Below are positions 17,813 to 26,111 of a stretch of 64,000 bases of DNA, one piece after another; the stretch's first letter is position 1, and each line of letters begins with the position of its first letter. Origin of the DNA: Thermovenabulum sp049701175 (GTDB lineage Bacteria; Bacillota; Thermosediminibacteria; Thermosediminibacterales; Thermosediminibacteraceae); assembly GCF_049701175.1 (NCBI RefSeq), contig NZ_JBNATW010000011.1:1-64000 (forward strand), written 5' to 3'. The position numbers and the translations under genes are program-made. The notes beneath the pieces are model-generated. The model did not search any database. It was not told the origin of the DNA and saw only the letters and a program-made list of their open reading frames with translations.

Positions 17813-19039
17813 TTATTCAGCTGGTTTTCTTAATATATCGTATGGCTTCAGCGGAATATCTACTTCAATCTGGAAAATTTGCTTTGGATGAGGCGCTTTA
17901 TCGATTTCATTGCCTTCTACATCCCACATTTTATTTATCACAAAACTAAAGCTTTTCTTGTCAGGGCTTAAAATCTCTATTTTATCTCCCACCTTTACAG
18001 GATTCCTTTGTTCTATAAAAGCCTTTTTTGTATCTTTATTGTACTCTTTTACAACTCCAACAAATTCGTATTCTTTAGAATAGGTGCTTGATGTATAAAT
18101 TTGAGCATTTACATCGGGCTTACCAAAATAAAAACCATGAGTGTACTCCCTATGGGTTATTTTTAAAAGTTCTTGCTTCCATTCTTCTTTAAAAACAAAT
18201 CCATCAGGATTTTCTACTGCACTGTCAATAGCTTCTCTGTAAAGCTTTGTTACCTGAGCTACATAGTGTAGGCTCTTCATCCTACCTTCTATTTTTAAGC
18301 TGTTTATTCCCGTTTCAAGAAGTAAAGGTAGTTTATCAAGCATGCACAAATCCTTTGAATTGAAAATATAAGTGCCCCTTTCATCTTCAAACACCGGGAA
18401 ATATTGGCCAGGCCTTTTTTCTTCAACCAAGTAGTATTTATATCTGCAAGGATGAGCACATTCTCCTCGGTTTGCATCGCGAAAAGTAAGGTAATTGCTT
18501 AAAAGACACCTGCCTGAATAGGATATACACATAGAACCGTGCACAAAAACTTCCAATTCTAAGGTTTCAGGGACCTTTTCTCTAATCTCTTTTATTTCTT
18601 TTAAGCTGAGCTCCCTCGCAAGAATGATCCTGTTAACACCTATATTATGCCAAAAAATACAGCTTCTCCAGTTTATAGAATTTGCCTGTGTGCTGAGGTG
18701 TATTTTTATATGAGGCACGAGTTCTTTCACAAGGGTAAAAACTCCGGGATCTGACAAGATAAAAGCATCAGCACCCATTAGTGCTACTCTTTTAATAAAA
18801 GATGGCATAGCCTCAAGGTCTTCATTGTGGGGAAATATATTTATTGCTACATATACCTTTTTACCTCTTTCATGAGCAAAATTTATTCCTTCTTCAAGTT
18901 CCTCTAAGGAAAAATTATCCGCTTTTGCCCTCAGGCTAAAATCCTTTCCGCCCACATAAACCGCATCTGCTCCATAAACTATTGCGTATTTTAATTTTTC
19001 TAAATTTCCTGCAGGAGCTAATAGTTCAGGTTTTTTCAT
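17813..19039 (-). CDS. Peptidase U32 family protein (YrrO-like)
   Basis: 408 residues. The N-terminal TIM-barrel has the family motifs PELLAPAGNLEKLKYAI and GADAVYVGGK; the signature EVFVHGSMCISYSGRCLLSNY is followed by RGECAHPCRYKY, whose cysteines are typical of U32 proteins that carry a metal or Fe-S site. The C-terminal part is a small beta domain. Some U32 members are collagenase-like; others act in tRNA hydroxylation (TrhP) or ubiquinone synthesis, and the B. subtilis neighbour pair YrrN/YrrO belongs to the tRNA-modifying group, so a tRNA role is likely. Only one copy is present. ATG 19039 follows GGAGGATATTCGA, 26 bp after mltG. Confidence 0.88.
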   Translation of the reverse strand: MKKPELLAPAGNLEKLKYAIVYGADAVYVGGKDFSLRAKADNFSLEELEEGINFAHERGKKVYVAINIFPHNEDLEAMPSFIKRVALMGADAFILSDPGVFTLVKELVPHIKIHLSTQANSINWRSCIFWHNIGVNRIILARELSLKEIKEIREKVPETLELEVFVHGSMCISYSGRCLLSNYLTFRDANRGECAHPCRYKYYLVEEKRPGQYFPVFEDERGTYIFNSKDLCMLDKLPLLLETGINSLKIEGRMKSLHYVAQVTKLYREAIDSAVENPDGFVFKEEWKQELLKITHREYTHGFYFGKPDVNAQIYTSSTYSKEYEFVGVVKEYNKDTKKAFIEQRNPVKVGDKIEILSPDKKSFSFVINKMWDVEGNEIDKAPHPKQIFQIEVDIPLKPYDILRKPAE

Positions 19040-19065
19040 TCGAATATCCTCCAGTTTTATAATTT

Positions 19066-20145
19066 TTATTTTTCGGTATTACTATTCCTATCTTGCTGAT
19101 TTTTTGCTTTCAAATGTTCCTGATAGGTTACACTAAAAGTATGCGAGCCGTCTCCGTTCGATACAAAGTATAAATAATCGTTTTTGTCAGGCTTTAATGC
19201 AGCGATAATAGCTTTATATCCCGGTGATGATATAGGACCTGGCGGAAGCCCTCTGTAAAGATAAGTATTGTATGGCGAATCTTTTTTTAAATCTTCCAAT
19301 GTTAATCTTTCCTTATGTTCGTCCAATATATATTCAACAGTAGCGCAGGATTGCAAAGGAATATTTTTTATTATCCTATTATGAAAAACAGCTGAAATTA
19401 TCGGCTTTTCTTTATCAATTTTTGCTTCTTCTTCGATAATAGAAGCCAATGTAACCACCTGTAAAGTATTTAAATTTAATTTTTCCTCCAATAATTTTAC
19501 ATCAGGTATACCAAAATATACCTCTTCAAAACGTTTAATAAGTTTTTCTATATAATACCTTGCGGGTTTATTTTTTGGAAAAAAATATGTATCTGGAAAT
19601 AAGAAACCTTCTAATGTAGCATTATCAGGTAGGATTTTTAGAAAATCAAACTTATCCTTAAAATTTTTTGCTACTGCTTCCCTTAAAAACTCGTCTTTTT
19701 TTACCAGCCTTTTTTCTTCAAATATCTTAGCAATTTCTTTTAAGTTAGATCCTTCAGGGATTGTCACTTTTTCTAAAAAGGTTTCGCCCTTGACTAATTT
19801 TAAAAGTATTACCTTTGATGACATCGAAGGACTTAAAATATAATCTCCGGCTTTAATTTTTGTATCGTAACCTTTTAATTTGGCATATAAATAAAATATT
19901 GAAGAATTCCTTATGAGATTCTTTTCTTTTAAAGTATCAGCTATTTGCTTTGCATTTTTACCCTCTTCTACTTCAAAATCCACTTGAATTTTTTCGTCAG
20001 AAACGGGATTTAAATTAACATTAACGTATAAATATGCAAAAGTAATAATCAAAAATAATATAAAAAAAACAGTAAAATAAACTAAATTTTTATTCTTTAG
20101 TAATAAACTGTCTTTAAACTTCTCAAAGGCTGCCTTTGTATTCAA
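19066..20145 (-). CDS. mltG: Endolytic transglycosylase MltG
   Basis: A 359-residue membrane-anchored (segment about 20-42) YceG/MltG-family enzyme that cleaves nascent glycan strands and ends their growth. A LysM-like region (about 55-125) precedes the catalytic domain with ASIIEEEAKIDKEKP (catalytic Glu), SAVFHNR and YRGLPPGPISSPG. The start is TTG 20145 after GTGAGGG. It precedes the U32 peptidase as in B. subtilis (yrrL), though here it has been separated from alaS-ireB-ruvX. Confidence 0.94.
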   Translation of the reverse strand: MNTKAAFEKFKDSLLLKNKNLVYFTVFFILFLIITFAYLYVNVNLNPVSDEKIQVDFEVEEGKNAKQIADTLKEKNLIRNSSIFYLYAKLKGYDTKIKAGDYILSPSMSSKVILLKLVKGETFLEKVTIPEGSNLKEIAKIFEEKRLVKKDEFLREAVAKNFKDKFDFLKILPDNATLEGFLFPDTYFFPKNKPARYYIEKLIKRFEEVYFGIPDVKLLEEKLNLNTLQVVTLASIIEEEAKIDKEKPIISAVFHNRIIKNIPLQSCATVEYILDEHKERLTLEDLKKDSPYNTYLYRGLPPGPISSPGYKAIIAALKPDKNDYLYFVSNGDGSHTFSVTYQEHLKAKNQQDRNSNTEK

Positions 20146-20155
20146 AAGCTGTCCC

Positions 20156-20626
20156 TCACTTTTTAAAATACTTTATTAAGCCGGATTTTTTTATAAACCT
20201 AATCAATGGAATACCTAAAAATATTACAGCTATTGCTTCACCTACCGCAATATATAATACCGTAATCCAATAGGGCATGTGATATAAGAATGAAAGGTAA
20301 TAGGATACTCCAAAGGCGTTTAATATTATAGGCCATAAAGCCCCTAAATACTCATTAGGCATTCTGCTGGTCAAGTATGCTGCAATCAGGGTAATAAGGC
20401 TCCCTCCGTAAATATCCCAAGGACCAAGCCCTCCTAAAATGTTTGCAATCATACAGCCTGCAAAAAGCCCTAATACCGATGAAGAATCAATAAGGGGAAT
20501 CAATGTCAATGCTTCAGAAACCCTTACCTGAATAGGTCCATAACTTATAGGCTTTAAAAGATAAGTAAGGGATGCATAAATAGCCCCTATAATAGCTGCT
20601 TTTATTATGTATTCTATTTTTTTCAT
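20156..20626 (-). CDS. queT: QueT-family queuosine precursor transporter
   Basis: A 156-residue small integral membrane protein with about five or six hydrophobic segments. It contains the QueT motifs ISYGPIQVRVSEALTLIP and IANILGGLGPWDIYGGS. QueT is thought to be the substrate component of an ECF-type importer for preQ1/queuine-related bases; the T and A components are not nearby. Start is ATG 20626 behind AGGGAGGAAAAGTG; a GTG one codon earlier is less well spaced. It fits with tgt and queA elsewhere in the window. No preQ1 riboswitch precedes it (only 39 bp from the upstream gene). Confidence 0.85.
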   Translation of the reverse strand: MKKIEYIIKAAIIGAIYASLTYLLKPISYGPIQVRVSEALTLIPLIDSSSVLGLFAGCMIANILGGLGPWDIYGGSLITLIAAYLTSRMPNEYLGALWPIILNAFGVSYYLSFLYHMPYWITVLYIAVGEAIAVIFLGIPLIRFIKKSGLIKYFKK

Positions 20627-20665
20627 CACTTTTCCTCCCTGCTCAATACTTATTTCCGCTCATCA

Positions 20666-21265
20666 TTAAAAAGGAAATTTTACAACAATAGGCAAAATTA
20701 CGGGAACAATCATTGTTAAAATGAAACCTGAAATTAAAGCTATAACTGTATAGTCCAATCCCAATACCCTTGATATTAATGGGAGTGTAGTATCCATAGC
20801 TGTCGCACCGCAAACACCTATCGGAGCAAGTTTACTTATTTTCTTAAAATAAGGAAGAAATAAAAAGGCTGTTAACTCCCTTAAAACATTAGCCAAAAAT
20901 GCAATTGTTCCAAGTTCAGGACCTTTGATTTGAGATAACAAAACACCCGACATGCTGTACCAACCGCACCCAGCACCTACTGCAGCTGCTTCACTTATAG
21001 GCATTTTTAAAAAAATACCGCCAATACTTGCTCCTATAATGCTTCCTATACCTATTACAAAAGGTATAATAAGGAGATTTAAACCCTTTTCCTTTATTTT
21101 GAATATTATATCCTTTTTTTTAGATAAATCATAACCGATAAAGAAGATAAGAATCAAGAGCAAAAGGGTTATTATAAGGTCTAAATTAGTAAAAAATATA
21201 AATTTATTAAATAATAAGCCGCTAATCATCCCGGATACTACTGCTATCATTATCATTCTGCTCAT
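20666..21265 (-). CDS. lysO: LysO-family lysine exporter, C-terminal part
   Basis: 199 residues, about five to six hydrophobic segments, matching the C-terminal half of LysO (YbjE, DUF340), which exports L-lysine. The conserved acidic-less core GCGWYSMSGVLLSQ and GATAMDTTLPLIS (with the functionally important Asp) are present. In E. coli LysO is one polypeptide; here it is split and this gene overlaps its partner by 44 bp in another frame. ATG 21265 follows AGAGG. The split form occurs in other Firmicutes and is probably natural, not a frameshift. Confidence 0.82.
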   Translation of the reverse strand: MSRMIMIAVVSGMISGLLFNKFIFFTNLDLIITLLLLILIFFIGYDLSKKKDIIFKIKEKGLNLLIIPFVIGIGSIIGASIGGIFLKMPISEAAAVGAGCGWYSMSGVLLSQIKGPELGTIAFLANVLRELTAFLFLPYFKKISKLAPIGVCGATAMDTTLPLISRVLGLDYTVIALISGFILTMIVPVILPIVVKFPF

Positions 21266-21521
21266 AAAGTTTTTCCTCTACTCCTTTCAATAAAACAATG
21301 CTTCCCAAGATAGAAAAAATACAAAGGACAATTGCCTTAAATCCAATGAAATTTAAACTTTTCAACAATCTTTCATTGGCTCCAAGTTTGAAGCCCATCA
21401 AAAATAAAAGTACAAAAAGATTTATATTTATAATTCTATCAATTAACTTCTGGTTAATGGTAATTTTTCCATAATAACCTATGGCTATACCAAAAATAAG
21501 GCTCAAAAATATGTACTGCAA
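21222..21521 (-). CDS. LysO-family lysine exporter, N-terminal part
   Basis: 99 residues with three hydrophobic segments, equivalent to the N-terminal DUF340 part of LysO (FGIAIGYYGK, FVLLFLMGFKLGANE). It ends in a hydrophilic acidic tail translated across the start of the next gene. Start is TTG 21521 with AAGGGGGATTTTCA. A TATAAT -10 lies on minus at 21547-21552, without a convincing -35. No lysine riboswitch is visible upstream, so regulation is unknown. Confidence 0.75.
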   Translation of the reverse strand: MQYIFLSLIFGIAIGYYGKITINQKLIDRIININLFVLLFLMGFKLGANERLLKSLNFIGFKAIVLCIFSILGSIVLLKGVEEKLYEQNDNDSSSIRDD

Positions 21522-21580
21522 TGAAAATCCCCCTTTTCCAGTTTATATTATACAGTGTTTTTAGTCAAATATATATATTC

Positions 21581-21609
21581 TTTACAATCAATAATAGTTT
21601 TGGTATAAT
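21581..21609 (+). promoter_or_regulatory. Promoter of the riboswitch/ATPase transcript
   Basis: TTTACA (21581-21586), 17 bp, TATAAT (21604-21609): near-consensus sigma-A promoter. Transcription would begin around 21616, exactly at the start of the yybP-ykoY aptamer. Confidence 0.85.
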
Positions 21610-21616
21610 TAAGAAC

Positions 21617-21745
21617 GTGGCGAAGGGGAGTAGCCAAGAGGTAAAGTCACCATCACGGCAGATATTCCTGCCTGGCTTTATCATCCTTTCAGAGGATGGC
21701 AAGACCTTCGGCACAGCATGAAAGCTGTGTCGAAGGTCTTTTTAT
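21617..21745 (+). promoter_or_regulatory. yybP-ykoY (Mn2+) riboswitch with intrinsic terminator
   Basis: The aptamer has the family hallmarks: GAAGGGGAGTAGC at 21622-21634 and GGCAAGACCTTCG at 21698-21710. P1 pairs 21617-21626 with 21705-21714, with one mismatch. The 3' strand of P1 (CCTTCGGCAC) is also the 5' arm of a 17-bp terminator (21701-21717 / 21724-21740) followed by TTTATTTT. Mn2+ binding should stabilise P1, block the terminator and turn the ATPase on. The switch class is recognised by sequence; the mechanism follows from known members. Confidence 0.88.
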
Positions 21746-21845
21746 TTTCCCTTTTGCCTATGTAAACTTTTCTTATTTTATTTATACTTTAAAATAATTT
21801 ATTGACTTTTTTCTAAAAATAATAAGTATTAAAGGAGGGATTTTT

Positions 21846-24557
21846 TTGGAAGTAAAAAAGTGGTATACCGTACATCACGAGGAGGTTCCCAAAATTTTAA
21901 ACACCCACATTGAAAAAGGTTTATCAACCCAAGAAGCAATGAAAAGATTAGAAAAGTATGGGTACAATGAATTGGTTGAGAAAAAAGGACCGTCTATTTT
22001 TGAAATGCTCCTTTCGCAATTTAAAGATTTTCTTGTGCTTATACTTATTGCTGCAAGCATTATATCTATTTTCTTAGGCGAAATCACCGATTCTGTAGTA
22101 ATTATTTTAATAGTAGTATTAAATGCAATCCTCGGGGTATTACAAGAATATAAAGCAGGCAAAGCAATGGAAGCACTTAAAAAGATGGCAGCACCTGAAG
22201 CAAAAGTTATTAGGGACGGCATTGTAAAAACAATTCCTGCTAAGGAATTGGTACCTGGAGATATAGTTTTATTAGAAGCAGGAAATTTTGTACCTGCTGA
22301 CTTAAGGCTCATAGAAAGTTTAAATTTAAAAATAGATGAAGCTGCTTTAACCGGTGAATCGGTTCCAGTTGAGAAAAATGCAAACATTGTATTCAATGAA
22401 GAAATTCCTTTGGGAGATAGAAAAAATACTGCTTTTATGGGTACAATAGTAACTTACGGTAGAGGTAAAGGTGTTGTGGTTTCAACAGGTATGCATACAG
22501 AAATCGGTATGATCGCAAAAATGCTTGAGTCTTATGAAGAAGAAGAAACACCCCTTCAAAAAAAGCTGCAGGAATTGGGAAAGGTTTTGGGGATTGTAAG
22601 CTTAATAATATGTGGTGTGGTATTTTTGCTTGGGATTTTTAGAGGAGTAAATTTTTTAGAAATGTTCATGACATCAGTGAGCCTTGCTGTTGCTGCTATA
22701 CCTGAAGGATTACCCGCAATCGTTACTATAGTTTTGGCGTTAGGAATGCAAAGGATGGTAAAAAGAAATGCCCTAATTAAAAAACTCCATGCAGTAGAAA
22801 CCTTAGGCAGTACCACTGTGATTTGCACAGATAAAACCGGAACACTTACACAAAATCAAATGACGGTAGTTAAAGCTTTTACCAACAGTAAACTTTATAA
22901 TATTTCCGGTGAAGGGTATAAACCAACAGGAGATTTTATTTACAATGGTCAAAAAATCGAACCCTCAACAGATGCTAACCTTTCTTTGCTTTTAAAAATA
23001 GGCGCTTTATGCAATGACTCCTCTTTAGAAGAAAGTGGTTTAGAACACGAGTGTGAAAAAACTTACAGAATTGTAGGAGATCCTACTGAAGGTGCCTTAG
23101 TAGTAGCCGCAGCAAAAGCAAATTTAGATAAAAAAGAATTAGAAAAAATTATGCCGAGAATTGGAGAAATCCCTTTCGATTCCGATAGAAAACGAATGAC
23201 AACTTTTCACATTACACCTGAAGGTACAATTGCTTTCGTAAAGGGAGCTCCTGATATAATACTTAACCTTTCAACCCAGATTTATAGAGATGATAATGTT
23301 TATCCTATGTCCTTAAAAGACAGGGAAGAAATATTAAAAGTTAACGAAGAACTATCTTCAAATGCTTTAAGAGTGCTCGCTTTCGCTTATAGGCCCTTTG
23401 ATAATATGCCCAGAGATGTTTCTTATGAGAATATAGAAAATAATTTAGTTTTTGTTGGGCTGATCGGCATGATAGACCCACCCCGCCCTGAATCAATTGA
23501 AGCAATTAAGATATGCAAAAAAGCCGGTATTAAACCTGTTATGATTACAGGTGATTACAAAAATACCGCTATAGCCATTGCAAAAGAATTAGGGTTAATT
23601 GAAGATAAATCAAAGGTCCTAACCGGCGCAGAACTTGATAATTTAAGCGACGAAGAATTGGCTTCTCTTTCTAAGGATGTTAGTGTTTACGCAAGGGTTT
23701 CTCCTATCCATAAATTAAAAATAGTCGAGGCAATTAAGAAAAACAATCATATAGTCGCAATGACAGGAGATGGAGTTAACGATGCTCCTGCTTTAAAGAA
23801 AGCCGATATCGGTATTGCAATGGGAATTACAGGCACTGATGTGGCAAAAGAAACAGCAGATATGATTTTAACAGATGATAACTTTGCGAGCATTGTTGCA
23901 GCAGTTGAAGAAGGTAGAACCATTTATTCGAATATAAGGAAATTCATCTTTTTCCTTCTATCCTGCAATATAGCCGAAATACTTATAATATTTCTGGCAA
24001 TGCTATTGGGTCTTCCCGTACCGTTAAAGCCTATACAGCTTTTATGGTTAAATCTCTTAACTGATGCCTTCCCTGCCCTTGCTTTAGGCATGGAGCAAAA
24101 AGAAAAATACATAATGGAAATACCTCCAAGAAAACCAGAAGAACCTATTCTGGATAGAAAAATGAGAATACAGATTGCGGTCCAAAGCACTTTTATGACA
24201 ATTGCTATACTTGGAGCATTTTACTACGCATTAAGCGCAAACTTTCCGTTGGAAAAGGCTCGTACTTATGCTTTCGTAACACTGATATTCGGAGAACTTC
24301 TAAGGGCTTACACTTCCCGCTCCGAAACAGAATCCATCTTCAAAATAGGATTTTTCTCAAACTCTTACATGCTTTTGGGTACATCTATATCATTTATATT
24401 GCTTCTGGTGGTTTTGTACATTCCCTTTTTCAGCAATGTTTTCGATACTGTTTCATTGTCCATCAATGATTGGCTTTTTATAATAGCTTTTGGCTTAATC
24501 CCCTTTGCAGCTGCAGAAATCAGTAAATTGTTTTTAAAAAAGGACCTTAAATCTTGA
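21846..24557 (+). CDS. P-type cation ATPase (Ca2+/Mn2+ exporter, type IIA)
   Basis: A 903-residue SERCA/PMCA-like pump with about ten membrane segments. Motifs: TGES 169-172 (actuator), PEGLP 286-290 in TM4, D329-KTGT (phosphorylated Asp) and TGDGVND 640-646. The start is TTG 21846 after AAAGGAGGGA. Type IIA sequence suggests Ca2+ transport, but the leader is a Mn2+-sensing yybP-ykoY riboswitch, which in other Firmicutes controls Mn2+-exporting ATPases such as YoaB. Mn2+ efflux is therefore the likely main role, Ca2+ the alternative. It acts in the cell membrane. Confidence 0.93.
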   Translation: MEVKKWYTVHHEEVPKILNTHIEKGLSTQEAMKRLEKYGYNELVEKKGPSIFEMLLSQFKDFLVLILIAASIISIFLGEITDSVVIILIVVLNAILGVLQEYKAGKAMEALKKMAAPEAKVIRDGIVKTIPAKELVPGDIVLLEAGNFVPADLRLIESLNLKIDEAALTGESVPVEKNANIVFNEEIPLGDRKNTAFMGTIVTYGRGKGVVVSTGMHTEIGMIAKMLESYEEEETPLQKKLQELGKVLGIVSLIICGVVFLLGIFRGVNFLEMFMTSVSLAVAAIPEGLPAIVTIVLALGMQRMVKRNALIKKLHAVETLGSTTVICTDKTGTLTQNQMTVVKAFTNSKLYNISGEGYKPTGDFIYNGQKIEPSTDANLSLLLKIGALCNDSSLEESGLEHECEKTYRIVGDPTEGALVVAAAKANLDKKELEKIMPRIGEIPFDSDRKRMTTFHITPEGTIAFVKGAPDIILNLSTQIYRDDNVYPMSLKDREEILKVNEELSSNALRVLAFAYRPFDNMPRDVSYENIENNLVFVGLIGMIDPPRPESIEAIKICKKAGIKPVMITGDYKNTAIAIAKELGLIEDKSKVLTGAELDNLSDEELASLSKDVSVYARVSPIHKLKIVEAIKKNNHIVAMTGDGVNDAPALKKADIGIAMGITGTDVAKETADMILTDDNFASIVAAVEEGRTIYSNIRKFIFFLLSCNIAEILIIFLAMLLGLPVPLKPIQLLWLNLLTDAFPALALGMEQKEKYIMEIPPRKPEEPILDRKMRIQIAVQSTFMTIAILGAFYYALSANFPLEKARTYAFVTLIFGELLRAYTSRSETESIFKIGFFSNSYMLLGTSISFILLLVVLYIPFFSNVFDTVSLSINDWLFIIAFGLIPFAAAEISKLFLKKDLKS

Positions 24558-24565
24558 AAAAAAAT

Positions 24566-24615
24566 AAATAAAGCTGTTGGCAACCTTTTTAAAAAGGTGT
24601 CAACAGCTTTATTAT
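24566..24615. terminator. Bidirectional terminator between the ATPase and fur genes
   Basis: A long inverted repeat, AATAAAGCTGTTG (from 24566) with CAACAGCTTTATT (ending about 24613), with a second inner pairing CCTTTTT/AAAAAGG. Convergent ATPase and Fur-family genes both end here; the Fur stop codon (24612-24614) is in the 3' arm. Confidence 0.75.
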
Positions 24616-25109
24616 TTGTCTTTAGATTTGCATTCACTGCAGTATCCTACGAATTTTACCATATGGTCTACAATTTCAAAATCATTTCTTTTTTCTATCT
24701 CTTTTTCTAAATTATCAAGCAAGTCCTCATCAAATTCAAATACCCTACCGCATTTTAAACATAAAAGATGATGATGGGAATGTTTATCTTCTTCCTGACT
24801 TAATTCATAGCGAAAACAACCGTCTCCAAAATTAAGTTTTTTAATTATATCGTTTTCATCAAATAGTTGAAGGGTTCTGTAAACCGTAGCAAGGCCAATA
24901 TCAGGAAATTTCTCTTTAACAAGAGAATAAATTTCCTCTGTACTCATATGTTTTGAAGGATTTTCTAAAAAAACACTTAAAGTTGCTCTCCTTTGCGGAG
25001 TCATTTTTAATTCTCTATCCCTTAACTTGTTTTCTAATTCTTTGATTTTCTTCCTTTTTTCTTCCTCGGTCAAGTCCTTCTTTCTATTTCCTTCTGTTAT
25101 ATTTGACAA
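24612..25109 (-). CDS. Fur-family metalloregulator
   Basis: A 165-residue winged-helix regulator. After a charged N-terminal extension (about 1-35) comes the HTH (MTPQRRATL, STEEIYSLVKEKFPDIGLATVYRTL), then the metal/dimer domain with HSHHHLLCLKCG and C-terminal CSEC, giving the two CxxC pairs of the structural zinc site. Whether it is Fur, PerR or Zur cannot be decided. The start is probably TTG 25109 after GGGAGGG (6-nt spacing); the longer open frame to 25184 would overlap serA. It is the last gene of the serine operon, so serine T-box control may extend to it. Confidence 0.88.
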   Translation of the reverse strand: MSNITEGNRKKDLTEEEKRKKIKELENKLRDRELKMTPQRRATLSVFLENPSKHMSTEEIYSLVKEKFPDIGLATVYRTLQLFDENDIIKKLNFGDGCFRYELSQEEDKHSHHHLLCLKCGRVFEFDEDLLDNLEKEIEKRNDFEIVDHMVKFVGYCSECKSKDK

Positions 25110-25135
25110 TAATGACCCTCCCGAAAAATTTTTCT

Positions 25136-26110
25136 TTAGATAGTATATTCCTTTTGAAAAGTATTTGTCAAGGCATTTACACAACTTCTTACAGGTTCAC
25201 CTTTTAATGCATTAATAACCTCCTCAGCTATCTCTATCGAAACCATCTTTTGAGCTTCTTTTGTAGAAGCACCGATATGAGGTGTAGCTATTACGTTTGG
25301 AAGTTGCAGCAAAGGATTATTTTCGGGAGGCTCCTTTTCAAATACATCCAAGGCACAGCCGGCAACCTTCTGACTTATCAGATTATCATATAAAGCCTTT
25401 TCGTCAATTATTCCTCCTCGGGCGCAATTTATAATATAAACACCTTTTTTCATCATTTCAAATTCTTTATACCCTATTAAGTGATACGTATCTCTTGTGA
25501 GGGGGGTATGGATTGTAATTATATCTGAAGTTTTCAAAAGCTCTTCAAAATTAGTCATCCTTATTTTATACTGTGCAGCAGTAGTTTTAGAAATATAAGG
25601 GTCATAGCCTATGACATTCATGCCAAGACCTTTTGCCCTTATTGCAACCTCTCTACCTATTCTTCCAAGCCCTATAACGCCCAAGGTTTTTCTATAAAGC
25701 TCAGTACCTAAAAATTTATTTTTTTCCCATTTTCCTTCTTTTATGCTTTGGTTGGCCTGTGGAATGTTCCTTACAAGAGAAAACATAAGCCCTAAAGTTA
25801 ATTCGCAAGCCGCAATTGTATTACTGCAAGGGGCATTTACTACAAGGATACCCCTTTCAGTTGCAGCTTCAACATCAATATTATCTACTCCTACTCCAGC
25901 TCTTCCTATTACCTTTAACCTACTGTTTTCAATAATTCGCCTCGTAACCTTTGTAGCACTTCTTACAATTAACGCATCGTAATCTTTTATTATATTTACT
26001 AATTCATCTTCACTAAGCCCTGTCTTAACTTCCACTTCAAATTCTCTTTTAATTAATTCCATTCCTTCTTCCGAAAGTTTATCAGCAATTAATACCTTCA
26101 TTTTATTCAT
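25136..26110 (-). CDS. serA: D-3-phosphoglycerate dehydrogenase (short form)
   Basis: A 324-residue NAD-dependent 2-hydroxyacid dehydrogenase, first step of serine synthesis. The Rossmann motif GLGRIG is at 147-152; catalytic Arg (CARGG), Glu and His (TPHIGAST) stretches are present. It lacks the C-terminal ACT domain of longer SerA, so it is not expected to be feedback-inhibited by serine; the T-box leader upstream supplies control instead. ATG 26110 follows GGGAGGAATATAAA, 1 bp after the aminotransferase stop. A hydroxypyruvate reductase role is the main alternative. Confidence 0.88.
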   Translation of the reverse strand: MNKMKVLIADKLSEEGMELIKREFEVEVKTGLSEDELVNIIKDYDALIVRSATKVTRRIIENSRLKVIGRAGVGVDNIDVEAATERGILVVNAPCSNTIAACELTLGLMFSLVRNIPQANQSIKEGKWEKNKFLGTELYRKTLGVIGLGRIGREVAIRAKGLGMNVIGYDPYISKTTAAQYKIRMTNFEELLKTSDIITIHTPLTRDTYHLIGYKEFEMMKKGVYIINCARGGIIDEKALYDNLISQKVAGCALDVFEKEPPENNPLLQLPNVIATPHIGASTKEAQKMVSIEIAEEVINALKGEPVRSCVNALTNTFQKEYTI

Positions 26111-26111
26111 T

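Noticed and set aside
20627..20665. preQ1 riboswitch before queT
   Set aside because: Only 39 bp separate queT from the upstream gene and no aptamer motif is present.
21522..21580. Lysine riboswitch before lysO
   Set aside because: The space to the divergent promoter is too short for the large L-box aptamer.
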